Shown here one piece after another: positions 47,957 through 55,335 of a stretch of 64,000 bases of DNA (position 1 is the first letter of the stretch; the number at the start of each line of letters is the position of its first letter). The notes beneath the pieces were generated by a model. That model was not told the origin of the DNA and ran no database searches. It was given only the letters and a program-made list of their open reading frames with translations. The position numbers and the translations under genes were made by a program. The stretch is from VRUE01 sp963695835 (lineage in GTDB: Bacteria; Actinomycetota; Thermoleophilia; Solirubrobacterales; 70-9): assembly GCA_963695835.1 (NCBI GenBank), contig CAVOHR010000003.1, positions 186,001 to 250,000 on the forward strand, written 5' to 3'.

Positions 47957-49350
47957 GCGCGGAGCGACGGACGGTCGAGATCACGCCCGCCCGGGCGCTC
48001 GCCTTCGCCGTGCTGCGGGCGACCTTCGAGGACGGCGCCCACACCGAGCGGGCCTTCCGCAGGGCGGCCGACGAGCGAGAGCTGGAGGGACGCGAGCGGG
48101 CCCAGGCGCAGCGACTCGCCTACGGCGCCGTGCAGCGCCGCGGCACCGCCGACGCGGCGATCGAACGGCTGGCCGAGCGCTCCACCCGCCTGCTCGACCC
48201 GCCGGTGCTCGCGGCCTTGCGCCTCGGTCTCTACGAGCTGCTGTTCGCCGACGCGACGCCGGACCACGCCGCGGTCGGCCAGGCGGTCGAGCTGGCGAAG
48301 CGAGCCGGCGCCGCCCATGCCGCCGGCCTGGTCAACGCGGTCCTGCGCCGCGCCGCCCGAGAGCGCGACTCGCTGAGCGAGTCGCTGCTCGGCGACGATT
48401 CCACTCCCGAGCGCGCCGCCGTCGCCCACTCGGCGCCGCTCTGGCTGGCGCGGATGTGGTGGCAGGAGCTGGGCGAGGACGGCGCCCGCGCCCTGCTCGC
48501 TGCCTGCAACCGCCCGGCCGAGGTCGCGTTCCGCGTCGACACGCTGCGGAACGAGCCCGAGGCCACCCTCGCGGCGCTGCGCGAGGCCGGGGTGGAGGCG
48601 AGCGCCGCGCAGGGACCGTGGCCGCTGGCCGCAGCGGAGCTGATCGCGATCGCCGGCCGCAGCGGCGCCACCGTGCCGAAGCTGGTCGCCGCCGGCCGGC
48701 TGACCCCGCAGAGCCGCGGCTCCGCGGCCGTGGTCGAGGTCCTCGACCCGCAGCCGGGCGACCACGTCCTCGACCTCTGCGCCGGTCCCGGGATCAAGAG
48801 CGGCCAGATCGCCGCCCGGATGGGCGACCGGGGCGAGGTCATCTCGGTCGAGCGGGACCCCGAGCGCGCGGCGGAAGTCGCCGCCCAGGCGCAGCGCCTC
48901 GGGTTGCGCAGCGTCACCGTCGTCGAGGCCGACGCGACCGCAGCGGGGATGGCGCCGGGCTTCGACCGGGCGCTGGTCGACGCGCCCTGCTCGGACCTCG
49001 GCGCCCTCGCCTCGCGCCCCGACGCGCGCTGGCGCAAGTCGCCGCGCACGATCGAGCGCCTGACCGAGGTCCAGGACGCGCTTCTGCTCCGTGCCGCCGA
49101 GGCGCTGCGGCCGGGCGGCAGGCTCGTCTACGCGACCTGCACGGTCTCGCGCCGCGAGTGCGCCGACCGGATCGCGGCGCTGCTGGAGCGGGCCGCGGCG
49201 GGAGCGGCGCCGCCGCTCGCGGTCGAGGACCTCGGCGCCCTCGCTCCCGGCCTCGCCTCGCCCGACGACGGCCGCTGCCTGCAGCTCCGCCCCGACCGCG
49301 ACCGCACGACCGGTTTCTTCATCTGCCGGCTGAGCAGGGATGATGGGTGA
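47953..49350 (+). CDS. rsmB: 16S rRNA (cytosine-967-C5)-methyltransferase RsmB
   Basis: A 465-residue enzyme with an N-terminal NusB-like RNA-binding domain (about 12-150) and a C-terminal m5C methyltransferase. SAM motif I reads DLCAGPGIKSGQIAARMGDR. Motif IV is DAPCSDLGALASRPDARW and motif VI YATCTVSRRECADR, keeping both catalytic cysteines. CAGPGIKSG in place of the usual CAAPGGKT, and PCSDLG for PCSGLG, are small deviations. The substrate (C967) is inferred from the family and the def-fmt neighbourhood. Confidence 0.92.
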   Translation: MSAERRTVEITPARALAFAVLRATFEDGAHTERAFRRAADERELEGRERAQAQRLAYGAVQRRGTADAAIERLAERSTRLLDPPVLAALRLGLYELLFADATPDHAAVGQAVELAKRAGAAHAAGLVNAVLRRAARERDSLSESLLGDDSTPERAAVAHSAPLWLARMWWQELGEDGARALLAACNRPAEVAFRVDTLRNEPEATLAALREAGVEASAAQGPWPLAAAELIAIAGRSGATVPKLVAAGRLTPQSRGSAAVVEVLDPQPGDHVLDLCAGPGIKSGQIAARMGDRGEVISVERDPERAAEVAAQAQRLGLRSVTVVEADATAAGMAPGFDRALVDAPCSDLGALASRPDARWRKSPRTIERLTEVQDALLLRAAEALRPGGRLVYATCTVSRRECADRIAALLERAAAGAAPPLAVEDLGALAPGLASPDDGRCLQLRPDRDRTTGFFICRLSRDDG

Positions 49351-49379
49351 CGATGAACCACGCCGAGGAGCGCTAGGCG

Positions 49380-49592
49380 ATGCTGAGGCGGGCCAAATGC
49401 CCGGGCTGCGGCGAGCCGTGGCTGCGCCCGGCGCAGCTGCCGGGCCGCTTCCGCTGCGTGTACTGCCTGCGCCGCTTCGAGCTGGTCTCGCAGTGCCCCA
49501 ACTGCGGCGAGCACCAGACGATCGCGCGGATGAGCAGCACCGAGGACATGACCTGTCAGATGTGCGGTGATTCTATGCTGAGGCCCATATGA
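49380..49592 (+). CDS. Small zinc-ribbon protein
   Basis: A 70-residue protein with four CxxC knuckles: CPGC, CVYC, CPNC and CQMC, enough for two zinc ribbons. Basic residues at the N-terminus (LRRAK) and LRRFELV between the knuckles suggest nucleic-acid or protein contact. I do not recognise a named family. It sits 29 nt after rsmB and 24 nt before rpe. Its stop codon is part of a short direct and inverted repeat around CATATGAG. Confidence 0.75.
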   Translation: MLRRAKCPGCGEPWLRPAQLPGRFRCVYCLRRFELVSQCPNCGEHQTIARMSSTEDMTCQMCGDSMLRPI

Positions 49593-49621
49593 GCGAGGCC
49601 CTATCGATGGGTTCATATGAG
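49586..49621 (+). repeat. Short repeat around the zinc-ribbon stop and rpe start
   Basis: CATATGAG occurs at 49586-49593 and 49614-49621. CATATGA and TCATATG also pair as a 7-bp inverted repeat, and CCCAT/ATGGG pairs inside. The repeated start-like ATATGAG-GAGCGA resembles the duplicated starts at the Shine-Dalgarno hairpin elements, but no GCTAT loop is present. Confidence 0.35.
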
Positions 49622-50303
49622 TGAGCGAATGGCTGAGCTCCTGGGCGAGCGGCGGGTCGCGCCGTCGATCCTCTCCGCCGACTTCTCCCGCCTCGGGTCC
49701 CAGGTCGACGAGGTGATGGCCGCCGGGGCGCGGGTGATCCACGTCGACGTGATGGACGGCCACTTCGTACCGCCGATCACGATCGGGCCGCTGGTCGCCG
49801 GCTCGATCGCCGACCGGGTCCACGCCGCCGGCGGCGCGATCGACGTCCACCTGATGGTCGAGGCGCCCGAGCGCCAGATCGAGGCCTTCGCCGCGGCCGG
49901 CGCCGACTCGATCGCCTTCCACGCGGAGGCGACCCCGCATGCCAACCGCACCCTGGCGGCGATCCGCGACCTCGGCTGCCTGGCCGGGATCGCGCTCAAC
50001 CCCGGCACCCCGGCGGACGCGGTGAGCGAGCTGCGCGGCGAGGCCGACCTCGTCCTCTGCATGACCGTCAACCCCGGCTGGGGCGGCCAGGCGTTCATCG
50101 CCGGCTCGGTCGACAAGGTCTCGCGCCTCGCGGCGCTGGCCGGCGGGGCGACGATCGAGGTCGACGGCGGCATCGACCGCGAGACCGCCGGCCCGATCGC
50201 CGCGGCCGGCGCCGGGCTGTTCGTCGCCGGCTCGGCGGTCTTCGGCGCCGCCGACCCGGCCGCCGCCTACGCCGAGATAGCCCGCGCCGCCGGAGCGGGC
50301 TGA
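49617..50303 (+). CDS. rpe: Ribulose-phosphate 3-epimerase
   Basis: A 228-residue TIM-barrel epimerase linking ribulose 5-phosphate and xylulose 5-phosphate. It has VAPSILSADFSRL, HVDVMDGHFVPPITIGPLV (metal and catalytic Asp), DVHLMVEAPER, CMTVNPGWGGQAFI and TIEVDGGIDRETA. ATG 49617 was chosen; ATG 49629 in frame would also keep the barrel. The ribF/rib pathway is not adjacent, but ribulose 5-phosphate is also the substrate of ribBA further downstream. Confidence 0.96.
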   Translation: MSERMAELLGERRVAPSILSADFSRLGSQVDEVMAAGARVIHVDVMDGHFVPPITIGPLVAGSIADRVHAAGGAIDVHLMVEAPERQIEAFAAAGADSIAFHAEATPHANRTLAAIRDLGCLAGIALNPGTPADAVSELRGEADLVLCMTVNPGWGGQAFIAGSVDKVSRLAALAGGATIEVDGGIDRETAGPIAAAGAGLFVAGSAVFGAADPAAAYAEIARAAGAG

Positions 50304-50311
50304 GGCGACGC

Positions 50312-51073
50312 GTGTCGCAGGGGCAGCTTCCGGGCTTCCGCCGGCTTGCCCTGCTGACCCTGGCGATCGGCCTGCTGCTGGTCGCCGGGACCGCCGGCTA
50401 CATGATCACCGAGGGCGCCTCGGCCGGCTTCGGCTTCATCTGGGCGCTCGACACGGTGGCGACGGTCGGCTCGATCCCCGAGCCGGCGAGCAGCGCCGGG
50501 CAGATCGTCAAGGTCGTGCTGATCGTCTTCGGCGTGGGTACTCTGCTCTACGCGCTGGTGACGGTCGCCGAGCTGTTCGTCGCCGGTCACGTGTCCGGAC
50601 TGCTCGAGGAAAGGAGGGCCTTGAAGGAGATCGAGTCGCTCAGCGACCACATCCTGGTCTGCGGCTTCGGCCGGGTCGGCCGCCAGATCGCCCGCGACCT
50701 GCGCGAGGCCGGCTTCGAGTTCGTCGTCATCGACAGCGACGTCGAGGGGACCCGCGAGCACGCCGAGGCGACCGGCGCGCCGATAATCCATGGCTCCTCC
50801 TCCGACGACGAGGTGCTGCGCCGGGCCGGGATCATGCGCGCCGCCGCGCTGATCGCCTGCGTCGACTCCGACGCCGAGAACGTCTTCATCGTGCTCAGCG
50901 CGCGGGAGATGCGCTCCGACCTGACGATCGTCGCCCGCGCCAGCGTCGAGGACAGCGAGCGCAAGCTGTTGCACGCCGGCGCCGACGGCGTCGTCTCCCC
51001 CTACAAGGAGAGCGGCTCGAAGATGGTCCGCCTCGCCGTCGGCGCGCTCGGCGGCGACTCCGCCGCCGGTTAG
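50312..51073 (+). CDS. Two-TM ion channel with RCK domain and atypical selectivity filter
   Basis: A 253-residue protein: membrane helix 1 (about 10-32), pore loop, membrane helix 2 (about 62-85) and a cytoplasmic RCK/TrkA-N domain from about 108. The RCK domain has HILVCGFGRVGRQIARDL and AALIACVDSDAENVFIVLSA (partly shown), a Rossmann nucleotide site. The topology matches MthK-like potassium channels, but the filter reads DTVATVGSIPEP instead of TVGYGD. Conduction and ion selectivity therefore cannot be assumed. Confidence 0.85.
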   Translation: MSQGQLPGFRRLALLTLAIGLLLVAGTAGYMITEGASAGFGFIWALDTVATVGSIPEPASSAGQIVKVVLIVFGVGTLLYALVTVAELFVAGHVSGLLEERRALKEIESLSDHILVCGFGRVGRQIARDLREAGFEFVVIDSDVEGTREHAEATGAPIIHGSSSDDEVLRRAGIMRAAALIACVDSDAENVFIVLSAREMRSDLTIVARASVEDSERKLLHAGADGVVSPYKESGSKMVRLAVGALGGDSAAG

Positions 51074-51082
51074 CCACAGCCC

Positions 51083-52474
51083 CTACAGCGGCTCCTCGAT
51101 GCTCGCCAGGCGCGCCTCCAGCTCCTCCGGCGAGCCGGGCTCGGGCACGTCCTCGGCGCGCTCGTGCGGGCGGCGGTAGACGTAGTAGAGGAGCGAGAAG
51201 AGGACCCCGGCGGCGAGCAGGAAGCCGATCTCGACCCGGCGGAACTCGTCGCCGACGAGCGGGACGAAGTTCCAGCCGATGAACAGCGCTGCGCAGCCGA
51301 TCCAGCGGGCCGCGGCGCGGCGCACCTGCCCCTGCGCGACGCAGGCCTGGTTGAGCGTCACCGAGCTGAGGTAGAGCCCCATGCCGAGCGTCACCAGCAG
51401 CAAACCCTCGCGATCGTAGGTGAACTTGTTGCTGAAGGCGATCTGCATCGCCTTCGGTCCGGCGACCGCCATGAAGACGAAGGCCAGCGCGGTAAAGGCG
51501 GCGAGGCCGAGCAGGACCATGCGAACGGTGCGGTGGAACTCGCGATCGCCCTCCTCCGTGCCGCCGGCGTGGAGCCTGGTCAGGTGCGGGAGGATGCTGG
51601 TCGAGACGGCCTGGAAGAGCTGCAGCGGGGCGCGGGCGATCATCAGCACGTTGAAGATGAAGCCGGCCGCCGCGGCGCCCTGCAGCCCGCGGACGATCAG
51701 CGGGCCGGCGTTGAGGAAGGCCTGTTCGCTGAACATGATCAGCAGCACGGCGGCGGCGAAGCCGCTGCCGTGGCGCATCGAGAACGCGGCCTGGTCGCCT
51801 TTGGCCGGCGGCGGCTTCGCCCCCTCGCGTTTCGCCCGCCGCGCGAAGGCGAAGGGAACCACCATCAGCGAGAGCGCCGGCGCGGCGACGATGCCGATCG
51901 CGACCGCCGACTGGCCGCTCAGCACGCTGACCGCGACGAGCACGGCGAAGACCGTGCGGAAGCACGATTCGGAGAGGATCAGGGCGACGAACAGGCCGAA
52001 GCGCTGGTTGCCGGCGAGGAAGCCGCGGGCGAAGTAGCTCGCCGCGTAGAAGAGGACGGAGGAGAAGAAGACCCAGTAGAGGACTTCGCTGCCCTCCAGC
52101 AGGTCGTCCTGGATCGGCCCGCGCAGGACCAGCGCGGTGACGGCGAAGAAGAGCGAGAGGCCGAGCTGGATCGTCGCGCCGACGCGCATCGGCTCGCCGA
52201 TCGGCTCGCCCGTCGTGCGGCGCTCGGAGATGTGGCGCGAGAGCAGCTGTTCGATCGGCCGGTAGAGGGTCGAGATGGTGATGAAGACGGCCGACCAGAG
52301 CACCGTGATCTGCCCGTAGTCGGGCTTGGAGAGGACGTGCGAGGCGATCAGGAAGTAGGCGTAGGTGATGACCCCGGTGAGGCCGACGCCGACCGCCAGG
52401 AAGCTCGCCGTCTTGCCGTAGTCGGTCGTGCCGACCGTGCCCGCTGCGGCTCCCTTCCCGTCTTCCCGGCTCAT
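51083..52474 (-). CDS. Polysaccharide/lipid flippase-like membrane protein (MATE/Wzx superfamily)
   Basis: A 463-residue polytopic protein with about 12-14 membrane helices, starting with YGKTASFLAVGVGLTGVITY in the pattern of Wzx/MurJ-like exporters. Conserved-looking parts are LSKPDYGQITVLWS, YRPIEQLLSRHIS and FNVLMIARAPLQLFQAVSTS (partly shown). The partner gene upstream encodes a glycosyltransferase family 2 protein whose stop overlaps this start (ATGA), so the pair probably makes and moves a lipid-linked glycan. The substrate is unknown. The C-terminal tail is acidic. Confidence 0.82.
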   Translation of the reverse strand: MSREDGKGAAAGTVGTTDYGKTASFLAVGVGLTGVITYAYFLIASHVLSKPDYGQITVLWSAVFITISTLYRPIEQLLSRHISERRTTGEPIGEPMRVGATIQLGLSLFFAVTALVLRGPIQDDLLEGSEVLYWVFFSSVLFYAASYFARGFLAGNQRFGLFVALILSESCFRTVFAVLVAVSVLSGQSAVAIGIVAAPALSLMVVPFAFARRAKREGAKPPPAKGDQAAFSMRHGSGFAAAVLLIMFSEQAFLNAGPLIVRGLQGAAAAGFIFNVLMIARAPLQLFQAVSTSILPHLTRLHAGGTEEGDREFHRTVRMVLLGLAAFTALAFVFMAVAGPKAMQIAFSNKFTYDREGLLLVTLGMGLYLSSVTLNQACVAQGQVRRAAARWIGCAALFIGWNFVPLVGDEFRRVEIGFLLAAGVLFSLLYYVYRRPHERAEDVPEPGSPEELEARLASIEEPL

Positions 52475-53472
52475 CGGTCGCGGGCCGGCTCGCGCGCCGC
52501 GCCGCGCTCGTAGTGGGAGGGCTCGACCCCGAGCGACAGCTCGACCCGCCGCACCCGCTCGAAGACCCGCTGGGTCATCACCCGCTGGCCGGCGAGCAGG
52601 TCGCCGATCACCCCCAGTGCCAGCAGCTGCACCGCGGCGATGAACAGGACCGCGCCGAGGATCAGCGACTGGATGTGGCCGCTGCTGTCGCCGTTGAAGA
52701 CCCAATCGATCAGGAACGGCATCCAGGCGGCGAGCGCCAGCAGCCCGACCAGGAGGCTGGCGCCGGCGAAGACGCGCAGCGGCTCGTAGCGGGCGTAGAT
52801 GCGGAGGATCGAGAGGGCGTTGCGGCGCACGTAGGCGCCGGTCGAGCCGAACAGGCGCGACTCGCGCGTCTGCGGGTTGGTCTCGACCTCGACCTGGTCG
52901 ACCGCGACCAGCATCTTGCCGGCCTGGATCAGGCTCTCCAGCGTGTAGGTGAAGTCGTCGGTGACCAGCAGGCCGAGCGCCGCCTCGCGGTTGTAGGCGC
53001 GGAAGCCGGAGGTGGTGTCGGCGATCGCGGTGCCGGAGATCCTCCGCACGACCCAGCTGCCGAGTCGCTGCAGGGCTTTCTTGCGGCCCGAGAAGTGCTC
53101 GATCGTCGCCACGCGGCGGTCGCCGACGACCATGTCGGCCTCGCCGGCGAGGATCGGCGCCAGCAGCTTCGGCACGTCGGCGCCGCTGTACTGGTTGTCG
53201 GCGTCGGTGTTGACGATCGCGTCGGCGCCGAGCTTGAGGCAGGCGTCGAGCCCCGCCTGGAAGCCGGCGGCGAGGCCCTTGTTGTTGGTCAGGCGGACGA
53301 TGTGCTCGACCCCGTTCTCGCGCGCCACCTCGACCGTGCGGTCGGTCGAGCCGTCGTCGATCACCAGCAGCTCGACCTCGTCGACGCCCTCGATCTCGCG
53401 CGGCAGCGCGGCGATCGTCGCCGGCAGCGTCGCCTCCTCGTTCAGGCAGGGGATCTGGATGATCAGCTTCAC
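52471..53472 (-). CDS. Family 2 glycosyltransferase with C-terminal membrane helices
   Basis: A 333-residue enzyme. The GT-A domain has IIQIPCLNEEATLPATIAAL, VIDDGSTDRT, NTDADNQYSG (the DxD-type metal site) and TTSGFRAYNREA. Two C-terminal membrane helices (about 232-255 and 270-292) resemble dolichol- or undecaprenyl-phosphate sugar transferases such as DPM1/GtrB. It probably loads a sugar on a polyprenyl carrier used with the flippase encoded next. The start is divergent from ribD. Confidence 0.88.
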   Translation of the reverse strand: MKLIIQIPCLNEEATLPATIAALPREIEGVDEVELLVIDDGSTDRTVEVARENGVEHIVRLTNNKGLAAGFQAGLDACLKLGADAIVNTDADNQYSGADVPKLLAPILAGEADMVVGDRRVATIEHFSGRKKALQRLGSWVVRRISGTAIADTTSGFRAYNREAALGLLVTDDFTYTLESLIQAGKMLVAVDQVEVETNPQTRESRLFGSTGAYVRRNALSILRIYARYEPLRVFAGASLLVGLLALAAWMPFLIDWVFNGDSSGHIQSLILGAVLFIAAVQLLALGVIGDLLAGQRVMTQRVFERVRRVELSLGVEPSHYERGAAREPARDR

Positions 53473-53514
53473 GGGGGGCGGCCAGAGTATCCAGAGGCCA
53501 GGTCACCGGGGGAG

Positions 53515-53542
53515 TAAGCTGGTGTTGATTGACTGGTCAATC
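53515..53542 (+). promoter_or_regulatory. ribD promoter box and overlapping palindrome
   Basis: TAAGCT (53515-53520) is a likely -10. The start region downstream contains GATTGAC-TG-GTCAATC (53527-53542), a perfect 7-bp dyad covering the predicted transcription start, a plausible repressor site. No FMN riboswitch can be recognised in the 76 nt before ribD. Confidence 0.5.
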
Positions 53543-53548
53543 GGTTAC

Positions 53549-54730
53549 ATGGACACGCAGCTCACAGGCACGGATCGGGCGCATCTGAAGCGGGCTATTG
53601 AGCTTGCCGAGGGCGGTCGGGGTCGGGTCAGTCCGAATCCGCTGGTGGGAGCGGTGATCGTGCGTGACGGCGAGCTTGTCGGCGAGGGGCTTCATGCGGA
53701 GCTGGGCGACCTCCATGCCGAGCGGGCGGCCTTGGAGGACTGCCGGCGGCGCGGGGAGGATCCGGCCGGGGCGACGATGTACGTGACGCTGGAGCCCTGC
53801 GCGCATCGGGGGCGACAGCCGCCCTGCGTCGAGGCGATCCTCGAGGCGAGGCTCGGCCGTGTCGTGATCGCCTCCGAGGACCCGAGCGAGAAGGCGGCGG
53901 GCCGCGGTCCCGGCATCCTGCGGGATGGGGGCGTCGAGGTCGACTTCGCCGCCGGCGAGGAGGCCACGGCGGCGCGGCTGCTCAACCAGCCGTTCCGCAA
54001 GCACGCCCGCACCGGCCTGCCGCTGGTCACGCTGAAGCTGGCGATCTCGCTCGACGGCCGCACGACGACGATGCCCGGCGGCTCGCCGTGGATCAGCGGC
54101 GAGCGCAGCCGCGAGCTGGTCCATCGCTGGCGCGCCGAGTCCGACGCGATCGCGGCCGGCATCGGCACCGTCCTCGCCGACGACCCGCAGCTCACGGCCC
54201 GCCCCCCGCGTTCGAGCTTTGAGTCGCATAGCGGTTCAAAGCTCGAACGCGCGGATGTGCGACAGCCGATTCGGGTCGTCTTCGACCGCCAGGCCCGCCT
54301 GCCGCTCGATTCCCGGCTCCTGGGAACGCTCGACGAGTCGCCCGTGGTCGTCGTCGCCTCGCAGGAGGCCGACCCCGACCGCAGCGCGGCCCTGCGAGAC
54401 GCGGGCGCCGAGATCCTCGTCGCCGACAGCATCGACGCCGCCCTCTCCGAGCTGGGCCGGCGCAACATCACCAGCCTCTTCCTCGAGGGCGGTCAGACCC
54501 TCGCCAGCGCCTTCGTTGGCGCCGGTGTGATCGATGAGGTTCGGACGTTTGTCGCACCCGTCTTGCTCGGGGGCGATTGGCGCGCGGGTCCTGTCGCGGG
54601 GCAGGGAACCTCCCCCTCACCGGGGGAGGAACCCAGCCCCACGCCACCCACGCGAGAAGCGCCTCTGTCCACGACCGTTGAGACGATCGGCGACGACGTT
54701 CTGATCTCAGCCCGGTTGAAGGAGTGGTGA
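53549..54730 (+). CDS. ribD: Bifunctional riboflavin deaminase/reductase RibD
   Basis: A 393-residue RibD. The deaminase domain has NPLVGAVIVRDG, the zinc motif HAE (56-58) and LEPCAHRGRQPPC; the reductase domain has LKLAISLDGRTT, HRWRAESDAIAAGIGTVLAD (partly shown) and LFLEGGQTLASAFV. Two inserts lengthen it: RSSFESHSGSKLERAD at about 220-235, encoded by a GCTAT-loop palindrome, and a Pro/Ser/Glu-rich loop (GTSPSPGEEPSPTPP) at about 353-367 containing a second small palindrome. Both lie in surface-loop positions of the reductase. It overlaps ribE by one base (TGATG). Confidence 0.95.
   Translation: MDTQLTGTDRAHLKRAIELAEGGRGRVSPNPLVGAVIVRDGELVGEGLHAELGDLHAERAALEDCRRRGEDPAGATMYVTLEPCAHRGRQPPCVEAILEARLGRVVIASEDPSEKAAGRGPGILRDGGVEVDFAAGEEATAARLLNQPFRKHARTGLPLVTLKLAISLDGRTTTMPGGSPWISGERSRELVHRWRAESDAIAAGIGTVLADDPQLTARPPRSSFESHSGSKLERADVRQPIRVVFDRQARLPLDSRLLGTLDESPVVVVASQEADPDRSAALRDAGAEILVADSIDAALSELGRRNITSLFLEGGQTLASAFVGAGVIDEVRTFVAPVLLGGDWRAGPVAGQGTSPSPGEEPSPTPPTREAPLSTTVETIGDDVLISARLKEW
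54207..54251 (+). repeat. GCTAT-loop palindromic element in frame inside ribD
   Basis: CGCGTTCGAGCTTTGA (54207-54222) and TCAAAGCTCGAACGCG (54236-54251) are perfect 16-bp arms around GTCGCATAGCGGT. The loop shares TCGCATAGCG with the gcvPA copy, read in the same codon phase (Ser-His-Ser). The stem sequence is unrelated to the other copies. Confidence 0.85.
54609..54629 (+). repeat. Small palindrome inside ribD
   Basis: CCTCCCCC (54609-54616) and GGGGGAGG (54622-54629) enclose TCACC in a low-complexity stretch coding Ser-Pro-Ser-Pro-Gly-Glu-Glu-Pro. It may be a separate small insertion. Confidence 0.4.
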
Positions 54731-55335
54731 TGTTTACCGGGCTGATTCAGGATGTGGGCGAAGTCGAGTCCGTCGATGGCGGCGCCGAGGGCGCGCGGCT
54801 GCGGATCGCAACCTCGCTTGGCGCCGAGATCTCCGCGGGCGATTCCGTCGCCGTGAACGGGGTCTGCCTGACGGCGACGGCGGCGGATGCCGGCGGCTTG
54901 GAGACCGCGGCGATGAACCAGACGTTGGAGGTGACCGCGCTCGGAGGGCTGGAGCCTGGACGCCGCGCCAACCTCGAGTTGGCGATGAAGGCGTCGGATC
55001 GGCTCGGCGGCCACATCGTCCAGGGGCACGTGGACGGCGTCGGGGAGGTCGTCTCCGTCGGGGAGGACGGGTTCGCCAGGCGCCTGCGGATCGCTCTGGC
55101 CCCGGAGCTGCTGCGCTACGCGATCGACAAGGGATCGGTGACCCTCGACGGCGTCAGCCTGACGATCGCCGCGCTGGGCGGGAGCTGGATAGAGGTGTCG
55201 CTGATCCCCGAGACGCTGGAGCGGACGACGCTGGGGGAGGCGGAGCCGGGGCGCAGGCTGAATGTCGAGTGCGACGTGATCGCGAAGTACGTGGAGCGGC
55301 TGGTACAACCATTCGTCGGAGAGGAGCAGGCGTGA
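54730..55335 (+). CDS. ribE: Riboflavin synthase alpha subunit
   Basis: A 201-residue trimeric riboflavin synthase made of two tandem lumazine-binding barrels. The N-terminus MFTGLIQDVGEV is canonical, GDSVAVNGVCLTAT is in the first barrel and GHIVQGHVDGVG, KGSVTLDGVSLTI and IPETLERTTLG in the second. It dismutates two lumazine molecules to riboflavin. It is coupled to ribBA by a GTGA overlap. Confidence 0.96.
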   Translation: MFTGLIQDVGEVESVDGGAEGARLRIATSLGAEISAGDSVAVNGVCLTATAADAGGLETAAMNQTLEVTALGGLEPGRRANLELAMKASDRLGGHIVQGHVDGVGEVVSVGEDGFARRLRIALAPELLRYAIDKGSVTLDGVSLTIAALGGSWIEVSLIPETLERTTLGEAEPGRRLNVECDVIAKYVERLVQPFVGEEQA

